A stretch of 64,000 nt of DNA, from the NCBI RefSeq assembly GCF_000502875.1, contig NZ_AYWX01000004.1, positions 204,426-268,425 on the forward strand, read 5' to 3'. The position numbers were made by a program, and so were the translations under genes. Source of the stretch: Mesorhizobium sp. L2C084A000 (GTDB lineage Bacteria > Pseudomonadota > Alphaproteobacteria > Rhizobiales > Rhizobiaceae). Shown here piece by piece: positions 52,043-61,291 of the stretch. Position 1 is the stretch's first letter. Each line of letters opens with the position of its first letter. The notes under the pieces were generated by a model that saw only the letters and a list, made by a program, of their open reading frames with translations, was not told the DNA's origin and ran no database searches.

Positions 52043-52963
52043 TCATCTGAGCTTGATGCGGGGGTCGATGAAGGGCGCGATGACGTCGGCCAGCAGATTA
52101 CCGAGCACGATGGCGAAGGCCGAGATCAGGGTGACGCCCATGATGATCGGGATGTCCACGCGCTGGATGGCCTGCCACGCCAGCTGGCCAATGCCAGGCC
52201 AGCCGAACACGCTTTCGACGACGACAATGCCACCCATGAAGATGCCGATGTCGATGCCGATCATGGCGATGACCGGCAGGATGGCGTTGGGCAGTGCATG
52301 GCGGAACAGGATGGCTCGCCGCGCCAGGCCCTTGGCGCGGGCGGTGCGGACATAATCCTGGCGCAGAACATCGATCATCGACGAGCGCATCATGCGGGCG
52401 TACCAGCCGGCGCCGAGTATGCCCATGGTCAGCGACGGCAGCACGAGATGACGCCAGGTGCCATAGCCGCCGATCGGGAACCAGCTGAGCCGCACGGCAA
52501 AGACGTAGAGCAGCAGCAGGCCGACGACGAATTGCGGCGCCGAAACGCCGACGAAGGAGGCGACCATCAGCGTCTGGTCGGTGGCGGTACCGCGCTTGAC
52601 GGCAGCGATCAGGCCCATGCTCAGGCCGAGCAGCAGCTCGCACAGGATGGCGCCGACCATCAGCAACAAGCTGGCCGGCAGCCGTGAGACGATCAGCTCG
52701 GTGACTTCGGAGCGCTGGATGTAGGAGCGGCCGAGATCGCCGCTGATGAGCTTCGTGAGATAGCGCCAGTACTGGACGATGAAGGGCTGGTCGAGGCCGA
52801 GCTGCTGGCGGATGTTCTCGACCGTCTGCGGCGTGGCGCTGCGACCGGCGATCTGGCGCACCGGATCGGCGGGCAGGAGATAGAGCAGCGCGAAAGTGAT
52901 CAGCGAGACGCCGAGCAGGATCAGCAGCGACTGGATCAGGCGGCGGCCGAGATAGGCGATCAT
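52043..52963 (-). CDS. Peptide-type ABC transporter permease (DppB-like)
   Basis: A 306-residue permease. MIAYLGRRLIQSLLILLGVS and FALLYLLPADPVRQIAG form the standard DppB N terminus, and ARAKGLARRAILFRHALPNA is the EAA loop contacting the ATPase. The ATG at 52961-52963 overlaps the preceding permease stop as ATGA. The long open frame upstream of it is the other permease gene read in another frame. Confidence 0.93.
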   Translation of the reverse strand: MIAYLGRRLIQSLLILLGVSLITFALLYLLPADPVRQIAGRSATPQTVENIRQQLGLDQPFIVQYWRYLTKLISGDLGRSYIQRSEVTELIVSRLPASLLLMVGAILCELLLGLSMGLIAAVKRGTATDQTLMVASFVGVSAPQFVVGLLLLYVFAVRLSWFPIGGYGTWRHLVLPSLTMGILGAGWYARMMRSSMIDVLRQDYVRTARAKGLARRAILFRHALPNAILPVIAMIGIDIGIFMGGIVVVESVFGWPGIGQLAWQAIQRVDIPIIMGVTLISAFAIVLGNLLADVIAPFIDPRIKLR

Positions 52964-53868
52964 GCCCGGCCCCTCTGCGTCGGATCGAGGATGTCGCGCA
53001 GTGCGTCGCCGATCAGGTTGAAGGCCAGCGCCAGCGCCAGGATCGCGGCACCGGGGAAGAACACCAGCCAGGGTGCGGCCTGGAAATAGGTCTGGTTCTC
53101 GAAGATGATGTTGCCCCACGACGCCGTCGGCGGCTGCACGCCGATGCCGAGGAAGGAGAGTGTCGCCTCGAGCAGCACCGTGGTCGAGATGCCGAGCGTG
53201 CCCCAGACGATGATGGTCGGCAGCAGATGCGGCAGGATATGGCGAAACAGGATGCGCGGTGCACTCGCCCCTATGGTGCGTTCGGCGTCGATGAATTCGC
53301 GCTCGGCCAGCGAAGAGGTTTCGGTGTAGATGACGCGGGCGGTCTGCACCCAGTTGACCAGCGCGATGACCATGGCGACGATCCACAGGCTGGGCTCGAA
53401 CACCGCCGCCAGGCAAATGGCGAGCAGCAGTGCCGGAAACGCCATCATCAAATCCGTGAAGCGCATCAGCGCGCTGCCGATCCAGCCACGGAAATAGCCG
53501 GCGACAACACCGACCAGCGTGCCGATGAACAGCGCCACGCCATTGGCGACGATGCCGATGATCAGCGAGGTGCGGGCGCCGTAGAGGATGCGGGTCAACA
53601 GGTCACGGCCGAGCAGGTCGGTGCCCAGCCAGAATTTTGCATCCGGCGGCAAGGGCGAGCCCTCGATGGTCAGGCCGTCGAACATCTGCTCGTTGGGATC
53701 ATAGCCAGTCAGCCATGGCGCCAGCACGGCGCCGGCAACGACAATGGCGACGATCATCAGCCCAAGCAGTGCGAGACGGCGCCTGACCAGCCGGCGCCAG
53801 ACGCCGGCGCGTGGTTTGACCGGCATGCGCCCTGGCGCGGTGAGATCAGGCGCGATGGGACTGGTCAT
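52960..53868 (-). CDS. Peptide-type ABC transporter permease (DppC-like)
   Basis: A 302-residue permease with the DppC N-terminal helix LALLGLMIVAIVVAGAVLAP, LGTDLLGRDLLTRILYGART near residue 90 and an EAA loop (RTIGASAPRILFRHILPHLL). The ATG at 53866-53868 overlaps the AmiR gene by 23 bases; a GTG ten codons earlier is possible. Confidence 0.93.
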   Translation of the reverse strand: MTSPIAPDLTAPGRMPVKPRAGVWRRLVRRRLALLGLMIVAIVVAGAVLAPWLTGYDPNEQMFDGLTIEGSPLPPDAKFWLGTDLLGRDLLTRILYGARTSLIIGIVANGVALFIGTLVGVVAGYFRGWIGSALMRFTDLMMAFPALLLAICLAAVFEPSLWIVAMVIALVNWVQTARVIYTETSSLAEREFIDAERTIGASAPRILFRHILPHLLPTIIVWGTLGISTTVLLEATLSFLGIGVQPPTASWGNIIFENQTYFQAAPWLVFFPGAAILALALAFNLIGDALRDILDPTQRGRA

Positions 53869-54463
53869 CGCCGCCTTCTTCCCCTGTTGCTTCTTCACTT
53901 GTCATTGCCACGATCCGCCGCGCGGCATCCTCGACGCTGATCTGCCAGCTCATAGCCAGCGAGCGAAGCTGCGCATAGGCGCGGCCGTCATCGGTGCCTT
54001 TCGCCAGTGCGGTGACCGCGCGCACGATGGTCTGGCGCTCGGCGACGCGCTGGCGAAGCGAGGCAATCTCACTGGCCAGGTGTTTTCGCGCCTCGAAACT
54101 CTGGCGCGCGATCAGCAGCGCGCTGTAGACGCCGGCATTGCCGACCGGCTTCAGGAGCTGGGCATCGGCCTTGTGCGACAGCGCCCATTCGATGCGGCCC
54201 GGCGCCTCGGAGCCGATCAGCGCCACCAGCGGCATCGGCGCCTCGCCCGGCTTCCAGGGGAACTGCTCGTCGAAACCGAGATCGGCGTCGAAGAACACGA
54301 AATCGGCCGCCAGCGCCTCGGGCGGCAGTTCCGGCCAGCAGTCCAGCGTGATCAGGCCGATGGCCGACAATTGCCTGGTGATCGCCTGCACCGTCGGATG
54401 CGGGCGATGCAGGATAAACGCCTTGGCGCCGCCGAGATTGGGGATGCGTGGGGCTCTCGTCAC
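53846..54463 (-). CDS. AmiR-like antitermination regulator with ANTAR domain
   Basis: A 205-residue protein with an N-terminal receiver-like domain that lacks the usual phosphorylation pattern, a coiled coil (SEIASLRQRVAERQTIVRAV) and a C-terminal ANTAR RNA-binding domain (GRAYAQLRSLAMSWQISVEDAARRIV). AmiR-type proteins bind paired hairpins in the leader and prevent termination. GTG at 54461-54463 overlaps the amiC stop, giving the same amiC-amiR coupling as in Pseudomonas. Its RNA target is probably the leader at 55573-55618. Confidence 0.88.
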   Translation of the reverse strand: MTRAPRIPNLGGAKAFILHRPHPTVQAITRQLSAIGLITLDCWPELPPEALAADFVFFDADLGFDEQFPWKPGEAPMPLVALIGSEAPGRIEWALSHKADAQLLKPVGNAGVYSALLIARQSFEARKHLASEIASLRQRVAERQTIVRAVTALAKGTDDGRAYAQLRSLAMSWQISVEDAARRIVAMTSEEATGEEGGDDQSHRA

Positions 54464-55554
54464 GACACCACCCTCAGGCGTGGGCGGCCGAATGTTTTTG
54501 CCGGGTCGTAGCGCGACAGATAGGGATCCGGCGCGACTTCGTCTTCGCGGCTGACGACCTCGAAGAAGCCGTCCGCGATCCGCCCGATGATCACCGGCAA
54601 TGTGGCGTGCTGCGAGTGCGCGTCGATGGCGATCGGCCCGAGCCGGGTGGAGAAGCGGCGTTCTGCGAAGGCTCTGGAAAATTCCGCCGGACCGGCTTCG
54701 GGATTGCTGGAGAGCACGTCGGCCATCACCTGCACGGAGGCATAGGCGGAGGCCTCGAAAGACGAGGCGAAGGCGGCCGGCCGCGGCGCGAAGTACGGCC
54801 CGACCGATAGATGTCCCTTGCCGGATTCACCGATCGCCGGCAGCTCACCTTCGGTGAGGTTGCAGGAGATGACGGGACAAGTCTCGGGACTGAAGGCGGC
54901 ATCCTCGTGACCTAGGTCGCGATAGGCCGCGAGGAAGGCGTAGGACGAGGTGCCGATCAGGTTGTTGAGGATGAAGTTCGGCCGCGTGGCGCGGATTTCC
55001 GCGATCAGACGCGACACGTCGGTCTCGCCGATGCGCAGATAGCGTTCGCCCAGAACCTTGCCGCCGGCATCGGCGATCAGGTCGCGGGCGACGCGGTTCA
55101 TCTCCCAGCCCCAGATATAGTTCGAGCCAAGCAGGAAACCGTTGGCGCCGAAACGCGGCACGACATGCGCCATCAACGGCACCAGATGCTGGTTGGGGCA
55201 GGCGTGCATGTAGACGACGTGCTCGTTGGCCTCGAAGCCCTCATAGGGGCAGGCGTACCACAGCATGCCGCCCGCCTTCTCGAGCACCGGAATGGTTTCC
55301 TTGCGGCTCCACGAGGTGACGCACCCGACGACATGGCGCGCGCTGCTGGTCCTGAAAATATCCTCGCACAGCGTTGCGTAGCGGTCGGCATTGCTTTGCG
55401 GATCGCGCTCGACCGGCACCAGTTCGATACCTGAGCTGCGATCGGCGTTGATGTCGGCGATGGCGCGCATGGCGCCGATGCGGCACGCATCGGAGACGAG
55501 CTGATAGCTCCCCGAGCGGGAATATAGGATGCCGATCTCGATACGCCGTTTCAA
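54460..55554 (-). CDS. AmiC-like amide-sensing receptor
   Basis: A 364-residue cytoplasmic protein of the periplasmic-binding-protein fold without a signal peptide (KRRIEIGILYSRSGSYQLVS). AmiC is the ligand sensor that holds AmiR inactive until an amide binds, and WYACPYEGFEANEHVVYMHA is characteristic. The start is taken as TTG at 55552-55554, because GGGGA lies upstream; TTG at 55564-55566 is the alternative. It is the first gene of a six-gene importer/amidase operon. Confidence 0.88.
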   Translation of the reverse strand: MKRRIEIGILYSRSGSYQLVSDACRIGAMRAIADINADRSSGIELVPVERDPQSNADRYATLCEDIFRTSSARHVVGCVTSWSRKETIPVLEKAGGMLWYACPYEGFEANEHVVYMHACPNQHLVPLMAHVVPRFGANGFLLGSNYIWGWEMNRVARDLIADAGGKVLGERYLRIGETDVSRLIAEIRATRPNFILNNLIGTSSYAFLAAYRDLGHEDAAFSPETCPVISCNLTEGELPAIGESGKGHLSVGPYFAPRPAAFASSFEASAYASVQVMADVLSSNPEAGPAEFSRAFAERRFSTRLGPIAIDAHSQHATLPVIIGRIADGFFEVVSREDEVAPDPYLSRYDPAKTFGRPRLRVVS

Positions 55555-55572
55555 ACAGATCCCCAAAATGAC

Positions 55573-55618
55573 AATGCCTCGCAGCCAGCGCCGGGAGGGC
55601 GAGGCATACGAGGCATTC
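55573..55618 (-). promoter_or_regulatory. Leader with competing hairpins before amiC
   Basis: In the minus-strand leader, GAATGCCTCG (complement of 55609-55618) and TATGCCTCGC (complement of 55599-55608) stand in tandem. GCGAGGCATT (complement of 55573-55582) can pair with either over nine bases. Only one pairing can form at a time, as in attenuators. It lies about 20 bases before the amiC start and next to a TTTT stretch, so it may be the AmiR-controlled site. This is inferred. Confidence 0.5.
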
Positions 55619-55706
55619 TTGCCGCCCGGCGATCAGAGCCGGTATTTTGCGCTAGCGTATTCTGTCCGGCGGGTCAGTCAAGCCCTCAACGATATTTGCG
55701 TGACCG

Positions 55707-56204
55707 TCATCGCCGTTTCGCTGCCACTGGCCTCTGACCGTGTTGACGCGCATAGGTCACGCAGGCGTCCACCGTGCTGACACAAAGCGCGTCGCGCCTG
55801 TTCGGCATATTGTTGTCGCCGGCATAGGCAACTTCGGCGACGCGACCGTCGACCATGCGAATTTGCGTATCGCAATAACCGCCGGGAGCGACATTGACGG
55901 AGCCACCGACCGCCGGGATCGCGCCCAATGCCATGGTTGGGACGACGATGCTGAGATTGCCGCGCTGAACGACGCGCTTATAGGACCAGATCTGGCCCGA
56001 TCGGCCGGCGTCCGCGGTGGCGGTCGGAAACCCCGCGCACATGCGGACGTCGGCTTCGCTGAGGCCGACCATCTCCTTGCGAGCCGCCGCCGCGGTGGGG
56101 TCAACCTTGGCCACGCGCGACGTATCGTCGGGAACGACGCAGGAAGACTGGATGCCAACGAAGAGAATAGGAAGGGCAAGCTTTTGAATGCAGGAAAATA
56201 TCAT
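55707..56204 (-). CDS. Small putative lipoprotein
   Basis: A 165-residue protein with a lipoprotein-like signal (LALPILFVGIQSSCVVPD) with Cys near residue 22, although the lipobox is not perfect. After a TLR-like linker it contains MVGLSEADVRMCAGFPTATA, a pattern seen in small outer-membrane-assembly and lipoprotein families, and a glycine-rich end with two cysteines. No specific family is certain. It lies 150 bases after the amiC promoter region and convergent to nothing obvious. Confidence 0.65.
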   Translation of the reverse strand: MIFSCIQKLALPILFVGIQSSCVVPDDTSRVAKVDPTAAAARKEMVGLSEADVRMCAGFPTATADAGRSGQIWSYKRVVQRGNLSIVVPTMALGAIPAVGGSVNVAPGGYCDTQIRMVDGRVAEVAYAGDNNMPNRRDALCVSTVDACVTYARQHGQRPVAAKRR

Positions 56205-56366
56205 GCCGACCGTCAGATTGGTCCGATGTCAGATTTGCGTGGCACCCGCCGCTCCTTTCTACCTAGGCAGGCAGGCGAAGGGATCAACCCGTTCAGCTTC
56301 ACGAAAAAGTGGCTGTGGCTGCAACATCGAGGATTGCGCGTCACGGGGTCTGCATTTCACGCAGGA

Positions 56367-57236
56367 TCAATGGCCCTGCAAGTGCTTCCGGCGCCAGGCG
56401 GCGGGCGCTTCGCCGACTCGCGCGCGAAAGAACCGTGAAAAATACGCCGGGTCGTCGAAGCCGATCTCGTAGGCGATGTCCTCCACCGTGCGTACGGTGA
56501 ACAGCAGCAGGCGCTTGGCCTCCAGCAGCCGCCTTTCGCTGACGACCCGCTTGACGCCGGCGCCCAGAACCGCATGGGCAGCCTTGTCGAGAAGATGCGG
56601 CGTGGTGGCCAGCGCCTCGACGTAGCGATCGACCGGCCAGTTGTCGCGGAAATGCGTGTCGGCGAGCCGACGCAGGCCCCGCGCCAGCGAAGCATCGGAA
56701 GAGGCGGCGGAGGCGGTCACGCCGGGGCTGAGGCGCGCAATGTGGGAGAGTGCGACGGCGATCAGCGCCGGCAGGACCCTGTCATTGCCGGCTTGCGCCT
56801 CGGCATATTCGGCGGCGATCATCTCCAGCACCGCCGCCAGTCTCGCCCACGCTGCGTGTCGTGGCAGACCGTCGGCAAAGACCGGCCTGTCCAGCGGCAG
56901 CAGGCTGTGAGCGGCGATGGCCGCGAGCGCGCCGTCGGCGACCGAGACGACGATGGCATCGGTGCCGGGTCCGATCGAGAAGCCATGCACGACAGCGCTC
57001 GGCACGAAGCTGACGGCAGGCGCCGAAAAGTCCCAGGATCGGTCTTCGATACGGTAGGTGCCGGAGCCGCTGGTCCAGTAGGTGATCTGGCCCATCTGCG
57101 GATGCTTGTGCGCCGCAACCTGACCAAGATGGATATTGCTGCGCGCAAGCACCGTCTCGACATGCAGGAAACCGACATCGAGCGGCCGCACAGGCTCGCC
57201 ATAGACGAAGAAGTCGGGGATGGAATTCTGGCTCAT
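56367..57236 (-). CDS. AraC family transcriptional regulator (HpaA-like)
   Basis: A 289-residue regulator with an N-terminal cupin-like ligand domain (PVRPLDVGFLHVETVLARS) and a C-terminal double helix-turn-helix (DIAYEIGFDDPAYFSRFFR, GEAPAAWRRKHLQGH). It is divergent from hpaBC, and this type of protein activates 4-hydroxyphenylacetate genes in enteric and other bacteria. A perfect inverted repeat lies in the shared promoter gap. Confidence 0.85.
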   Translation of the reverse strand: MSQNSIPDFFVYGEPVRPLDVGFLHVETVLARSNIHLGQVAAHKHPQMGQITYWTSGSGTYRIEDRSWDFSAPAVSFVPSAVVHGFSIGPGTDAIVVSVADGALAAIAAHSLLPLDRPVFADGLPRHAAWARLAAVLEMIAAEYAEAQAGNDRVLPALIAVALSHIARLSPGVTASAASSDASLARGLRRLADTHFRDNWPVDRYVEALATTPHLLDKAAHAVLGAGVKRVVSERRLLEAKRLLLFTVRTVEDIAYEIGFDDPAYFSRFFRARVGEAPAAWRRKHLQGH

Positions 57237-57254
57237 GGCGCCTGAAAAAGTCCA

Positions 57255-57284
57255 ATCGGTTTTGCCGTTCCGTCCATAACCGAT
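57255..57284. promoter_or_regulatory. Candidate AraC operator before hpaB
   Basis: The inverted repeat ATCGGTT and AACCGAT (perfect seven bases, 16 apart) lies between the divergent AraC and hpaB genes. The distance from the start codon suits an activator site. Confidence 0.4.
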
Positions 57285-57328
57285 GCATGCCCAAGGCGCT
57301 AGTGTTGCGACTCAAGAGGAGGACCATC

Positions 57329-58873
57329 ATGCGATCAGAAGACTTCCGCGCCGACAAGGCACGGCCGTTCACCGGGGCCGAGTATCTGGAGAGCCTGCGC
57401 GACGGCCGCGAGGTCTATATCAATGGCGAACGCATTGCCGATGTCACCACGCACCCGTCGATGCGCAATTCGGCGCGGTCGCTGGCGCGCCTCTACGATG
57501 CGCTGCATGATCCCCTGCGACGGGACACGCTGACTTCGCCGACCGACACCGGCTCGGGCGGCTACACCCACAAATATTTCCGCGTCGCCAAATCCTCTGG
57601 CGAACTCGCCGCCCAGCAGACGGCGATCGCCGAGTGGTCACGCATGTCCTATGGCTGGATGGGGCGCACGCCCGACTACAAGGCGGCGCTGATGAATACG
57701 CTCGGCGCCAACGCAGACTGGTACGGGCCGTTCAGGGACAATGCCCTGTCCTGGCACAGGCGTGCCCAGGAAGCCGTGCTGTTCATGAACCATGCCATCG
57801 TCAACCCGCCGATTGACCGCCACAAGCCGGCCGAACAGGTGAAGGACGTCTTCGTCCACATCACCAAGGAGACGGATGCCGGCATCTACGTCTCCGGCGC
57901 CAAGGTGGTGGCGACGTCCTCGGCGCTGACGCACTATAACTTCCTGGCGCAGGGATCGGCGACGGTCACCGAGGATCCGTCGCTGTCGGTGATGTTCATC
58001 GTGCCGATGAATGCGCCGGGGATAAAGATGTTCTGCCGCGTCTCCTACGAGCAGACGGCCAACACGGTGGCGGCGCCGTTCGACTATCCGCTGTCGTCAC
58101 GCTTCGACGAGAACGACGCGATCCTAGTGCTCGACAATGTCTTCATCCCCTGGGAGGACGTGCTGGTGCTGCGCGATGCGCAGAAGATCCTGTCCTTCCA
58201 CCCGGCGTCCGGCTTCATGCATGGCTACTGCTTCCAGGGCTGCACGCGTTTCGCCGTCAAGCTCGATTTCCTCGCCGGCCTGCTGGCCAAGGCGCTGCGC
58301 GCCACGGGCGGCGATGCTTTCCGCGGCAACCAGGCGGCACTGGGCGAGGTCATTGCACTGCGGCACATGTTCTGGAGCTTTTCCAACGCCATGGCCTACA
58401 ACCCGATCCCGTGGGCGAATGGTGCGGTGCTGCCCAATCTGGAAGCCGCGCTCGCCTACCGCACCTTCATGTCGGAAGCCTATCCGCGCGTCATCGACAC
58501 CGTGCGCCGGGTGATCGCGTCCGGGCTGATCTACCTGCCGTCGTCGGTGCGCGACTTCAACAACCCCGAGATCGACAAGTATCTGGCGCAATATGTGCGC
58601 GGCTCCAACGACATGGGCCACATCGAGCGCATCAAGATCATGAAGCTTTTGTGGGACGCGACCGGCACCGAGTTCGGCGGCCGTCACGCGCTCTACGAGC
58701 TCAACTATGCCGGCGCGCCGGAAGAGGTGCGGCTGCAGGTGCTGAAAGGAGCTGAACGCGGCGGGCGGCTGAAGGCGATGGAAGAGCTCGTCGACACCTG
58801 CATGGCCGACTATGACGAGAATGGCTGGACGGGCGATACCTGGTTCAATCCGCTTGTCTCAACGGCCGAGTGA
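57329..58873 (+). CDS. hpaB: 4-hydroxyphenylacetate 3-monooxygenase, oxygenase subunit
   Basis: A 514-residue FADH2-dependent hydroxylase that adds an ortho hydroxyl to 4-hydroxyphenylacetate or related phenols. GAGGAGG before the ATG at 57329 fixes the start. Family features are RTPDYKAALMNTLGANADWY, the flavin loop ALTHYNFLAQGSATVTE, and a C-terminal GTEFGGRHALYELNYAG. It is followed by its flavin reductase six bases later. The substrate could also be a phenol or a tyrosine derivative. Confidence 0.92.
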   Translation: MRSEDFRADKARPFTGAEYLESLRDGREVYINGERIADVTTHPSMRNSARSLARLYDALHDPLRRDTLTSPTDTGSGGYTHKYFRVAKSSGELAAQQTAIAEWSRMSYGWMGRTPDYKAALMNTLGANADWYGPFRDNALSWHRRAQEAVLFMNHAIVNPPIDRHKPAEQVKDVFVHITKETDAGIYVSGAKVVATSSALTHYNFLAQGSATVTEDPSLSVMFIVPMNAPGIKMFCRVSYEQTANTVAAPFDYPLSSRFDENDAILVLDNVFIPWEDVLVLRDAQKILSFHPASGFMHGYCFQGCTRFAVKLDFLAGLLAKALRATGGDAFRGNQAALGEVIALRHMFWSFSNAMAYNPIPWANGAVLPNLEAALAYRTFMSEAYPRVIDTVRRVIASGLIYLPSSVRDFNNPEIDKYLAQYVRGSNDMGHIERIKIMKLLWDATGTEFGGRHALYELNYAGAPEEVRLQVLKGAERGGRLKAMEELVDTCMADYDENGWTGDTWFNPLVSTAE

Positions 58874-58879
58874 AACCAG

Positions 58880-59389
58880 ATGGCCACGCAGATTTCGAAA
58901 ACCGATTTCCGCGACGCCATGGCGAGGGTCTGCGCGCCGGTCAACATCGTCACCACCGATGGCCCGGCAGGGCGCGGCGGCTTCACCGCCACCGCCATGT
59001 GCAGCGTCTCCGACGAGCCGCCGACGCTGCTGGTGTGCATGAACGGGCGCTCGACGCAGGCCGCCATGTTCCTGTCCAACCAGCGCTTCTGCGTCAACGT
59101 GCTGACGCATGACCACATGCATCTGGCGGGAAAGTTCGCCGGCGCGACCAGGGACATGGAAGCGCGCTACTCCGCCGCACGCTGGCAGACGCTGACCTCC
59201 GGTACGCCGGCGCTGTCGGATGCGATCGTCAATTTCGATTGCGAGATCGAGACTGTGCATATCGTCGGCACGCACAATGTCATGATCGGCCGCGTCATCG
59301 ATGTCCGGCACGGCAGCGGCGGCTCGGCCCTGCTCTATGTCGACCGCAGCTATACGCAGCCGACGCGGCTGGGCAGCTTTGGCGGGTGA
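58880..59389 (+). CDS. hpaC: Flavin reductase of the HpaC family
   Basis: A 169-residue NADH:flavin reductase that supplies FADH2 to HpaB. FRDAMARVCAPVNIVTTDGP at the start and a split-barrel flavin pocket (GFTATAMCSVSDEPPTLLVC) are characteristic. It sits directly after hpaB, the usual two-component arrangement. Confidence 0.9.
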   Translation: MATQISKTDFRDAMARVCAPVNIVTTDGPAGRGGFTATAMCSVSDEPPTLLVCMNGRSTQAAMFLSNQRFCVNVLTHDHMHLAGKFAGATRDMEARYSAARWQTLTSGTPALSDAIVNFDCEIETVHIVGTHNVMIGRVIDVRHGSGGSALLYVDRSYTQPTRLGSFGG

Positions 59390-59464
59390 AGCCGGGCGTC
59401 AGACGGTTTGGTGGCGGGAAGGCCTCCGCCTATCCCGTCCCCGGCCGTGCCATCAGCCAGTCTT

Positions 59465-60121
59465 TCACCCCCGCCGATCCAGCCTCGCCACCAGCCGGTC
59501 CCCCGCCCACTGGATGCCGCAGACCAGGATGATCAGCACGATGACCACGGCGATCATGATGGACGTCTCAAATCGTTGATAGCCGTAGCGGATGGCGAGG
59601 TCGCCGAGGCCGCCGGCACCGATGGCGCCGGCCATGGCCGAGGCACCGATCAGCGTCACCAGCGTCACCGTGAAGCCGGCGACAATGCCGGGCAGGGCTT
59701 CCGGCACCAGCACCTCGCGGATGATCGTCCAGCGGTTGCCGCCCATGGCGCGCGCCGCCTCGATCAGCCCGCGATCGACTTCGCGCAGCGACACTTCGGC
59801 GATGCGCGCATAGTAGGGCGTGGCGGCGATCGACAGCGGCACGATGGCCGCCCATGTGCCGATCGAGGTGCCGACGATCAGCCGCGTCACCGGGATGAGC
59901 GCGACCAGAAGAATGATGAAGGGCACCGAACGGAAGCCGTTGATGACGGCGCCAAGCGACCGGTTCACCCACAGGCTTTCGGCAATCCCGCCGCGTTCGG
60001 TGGCGATCAAGGCCAGGCCGAGCGGCAGGCCGAAGACCAGCGAGATGAGGCCGGAGGCGGCCGTCATCAGCACCGTCTCCCAGATCGAACGCAGCAGAAG
60101 TTCAAACAGGATCGGCGACAT
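59465..60121 (-). CDS. metI: Methionine ABC transporter permease
   Basis: A 218-residue permease with five to six helices and the MetI EAA loop (AARAMGGNRWTIIREVLVPEA). It overlaps metN by 20 bases. It imports D- and L-methionine together with MetN and MetQ. Confidence 0.92.
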   Translation of the reverse strand: MSPILFELLLRSIWETVLMTAASGLISLVFGLPLGLALIATERGGIAESLWVNRSLGAVINGFRSVPFIILLVALIPVTRLIVGTSIGTWAAIVPLSIAATPYYARIAEVSLREVDRGLIEAARAMGGNRWTIIREVLVPEALPGIVAGFTVTLVTLIGASAMAGAIGAGGLGDLAIRYGYQRFETSIMIAVVIVLIILVCGIQWAGDRLVARLDRRG

Positions 60122-61199
60122 GGCCAAGCACCTCCACCCGCGCCTGGCGGGCCTTCAGGAATGTGATGATGTCAGCGAGATGATTTGCATCGCTGCCGGG
60201 AACCGAAAGGAACAGCGTGCCGACCGGCTGCTGCTGGATATGGTCGATGCCGCCATGGACGAGGCGGAAGGTGCCTGGAACAGCCGTGGCAAGGTCGGAC
60301 AGCAATGGCCCGCTTGCCGCTTCGCCGGCCACATCCACGCGCAGGATCGTCTCCGCGCCGGCCCCCGGCAGCAGCCGGGCCGCCAGTTCGGCTGGCAGCT
60401 GCGGCCGGATGGCGCCGAGCAGGCTTCTGGTGATGTCCGAGCGCGGGTCGGCGAACACCGACCAGACCGGGCCTTCCTCGACGATGCGCCCGGCATCGAT
60501 CACCGCCACGCGGTCGGCGATCGAGCGGATCACCTCCATCTCATGGGTGATCAGCAGGATGGTCAGGCCGAGCTGCCGGTTGATATCCCTGAGCAGCGCA
60601 AGGATCGAGCGCGTCGTCTCCGGATCGAGCGCCGAAGTGGCTTCATCCGACAAAAGCAGCGCCGGCCGTGCTGCCAGCGCCCTGGCGATGCCGACGCGCT
60701 GCTTCTGGCCACCCGACAGCGACGCCGGATAGGCTTTTGCTTTCTCCGACAGGCCGACGAGATCGAGCAGTTCGGCGGCGCGCTTCAGCCTCTCGGCTTT
60801 CGGGCGGCCCTCGATCTTCAGCGGCAGCGCCACATTGTCCTCGACGGTCTTGGCCGACAGCAGGTTGAAATGCTGGAAGATCATGCCGATGCGTCGCCGC
60901 AACGGCTGCAGGTCGCGCTCGCCTAGCCGGCTGATCTCGCGGCCCTCGATGAACACTTCGCCGGAGTCAGGCCTTTCCAGCCCGTTCAGGCAGCGGATCA
61001 GCGTCGACTTGCCGGCGCCGCTGCGACCGATGATACCGAGGATCTCGCCCTTGCGCACGGTCAGCGAAATGCCGTCGAGCGCCGCCGTCACACCGAAGCG
61101 GCGATTCAGGTCGACGAGGCGCACGACATCCTGAGATGCGTCGGGCCGGGCGCGGGTCGGATCGGTGGTGTCCCCGGATGCTGTGATATGCTGGTTCAT
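60102..61199 (-). CDS. metN: Methionine ABC transporter ATPase
   Basis: A 365-residue ATPase with Walker A GRSGAGKST, signature LSGGQKQR and Walker B LLLSDEATSALD, plus a C-terminal NIL regulatory domain (from about residue 285) that senses methionine. The ATG at 61197-61199 with AGGA upstream is chosen over the longer frame, which reads through the gap after metQ. It lies 92 bases after metQ. Confidence 0.94.
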   Translation of the reverse strand: MNQHITASGDTTDPTRARPDASQDVVRLVDLNRRFGVTAALDGISLTVRKGEILGIIGRSGAGKSTLIRCLNGLERPDSGEVFIEGREISRLGERDLQPLRRRIGMIFQHFNLLSAKTVEDNVALPLKIEGRPKAERLKRAAELLDLVGLSEKAKAYPASLSGGQKQRVGIARALAARPALLLSDEATSALDPETTRSILALLRDINRQLGLTILLITHEMEVIRSIADRVAVIDAGRIVEEGPVWSVFADPRSDITRSLLGAIRPQLPAELAARLLPGAGAETILRVDVAGEAASGPLLSDLATAVPGTFRLVHGGIDHIQQQPVGTLFLSVPGSDANHLADIITFLKARQARVEVLGHVADPV

Positions 61200-61291
61200 G
61201 AATGTTCCTGTTCTCCGAAAACGCAATCGCGGCCCGCGCCTGAGCGCGGACCGCTGTTGCTCTCGAACCGGGCGTCCGGTCGACGATCGGA

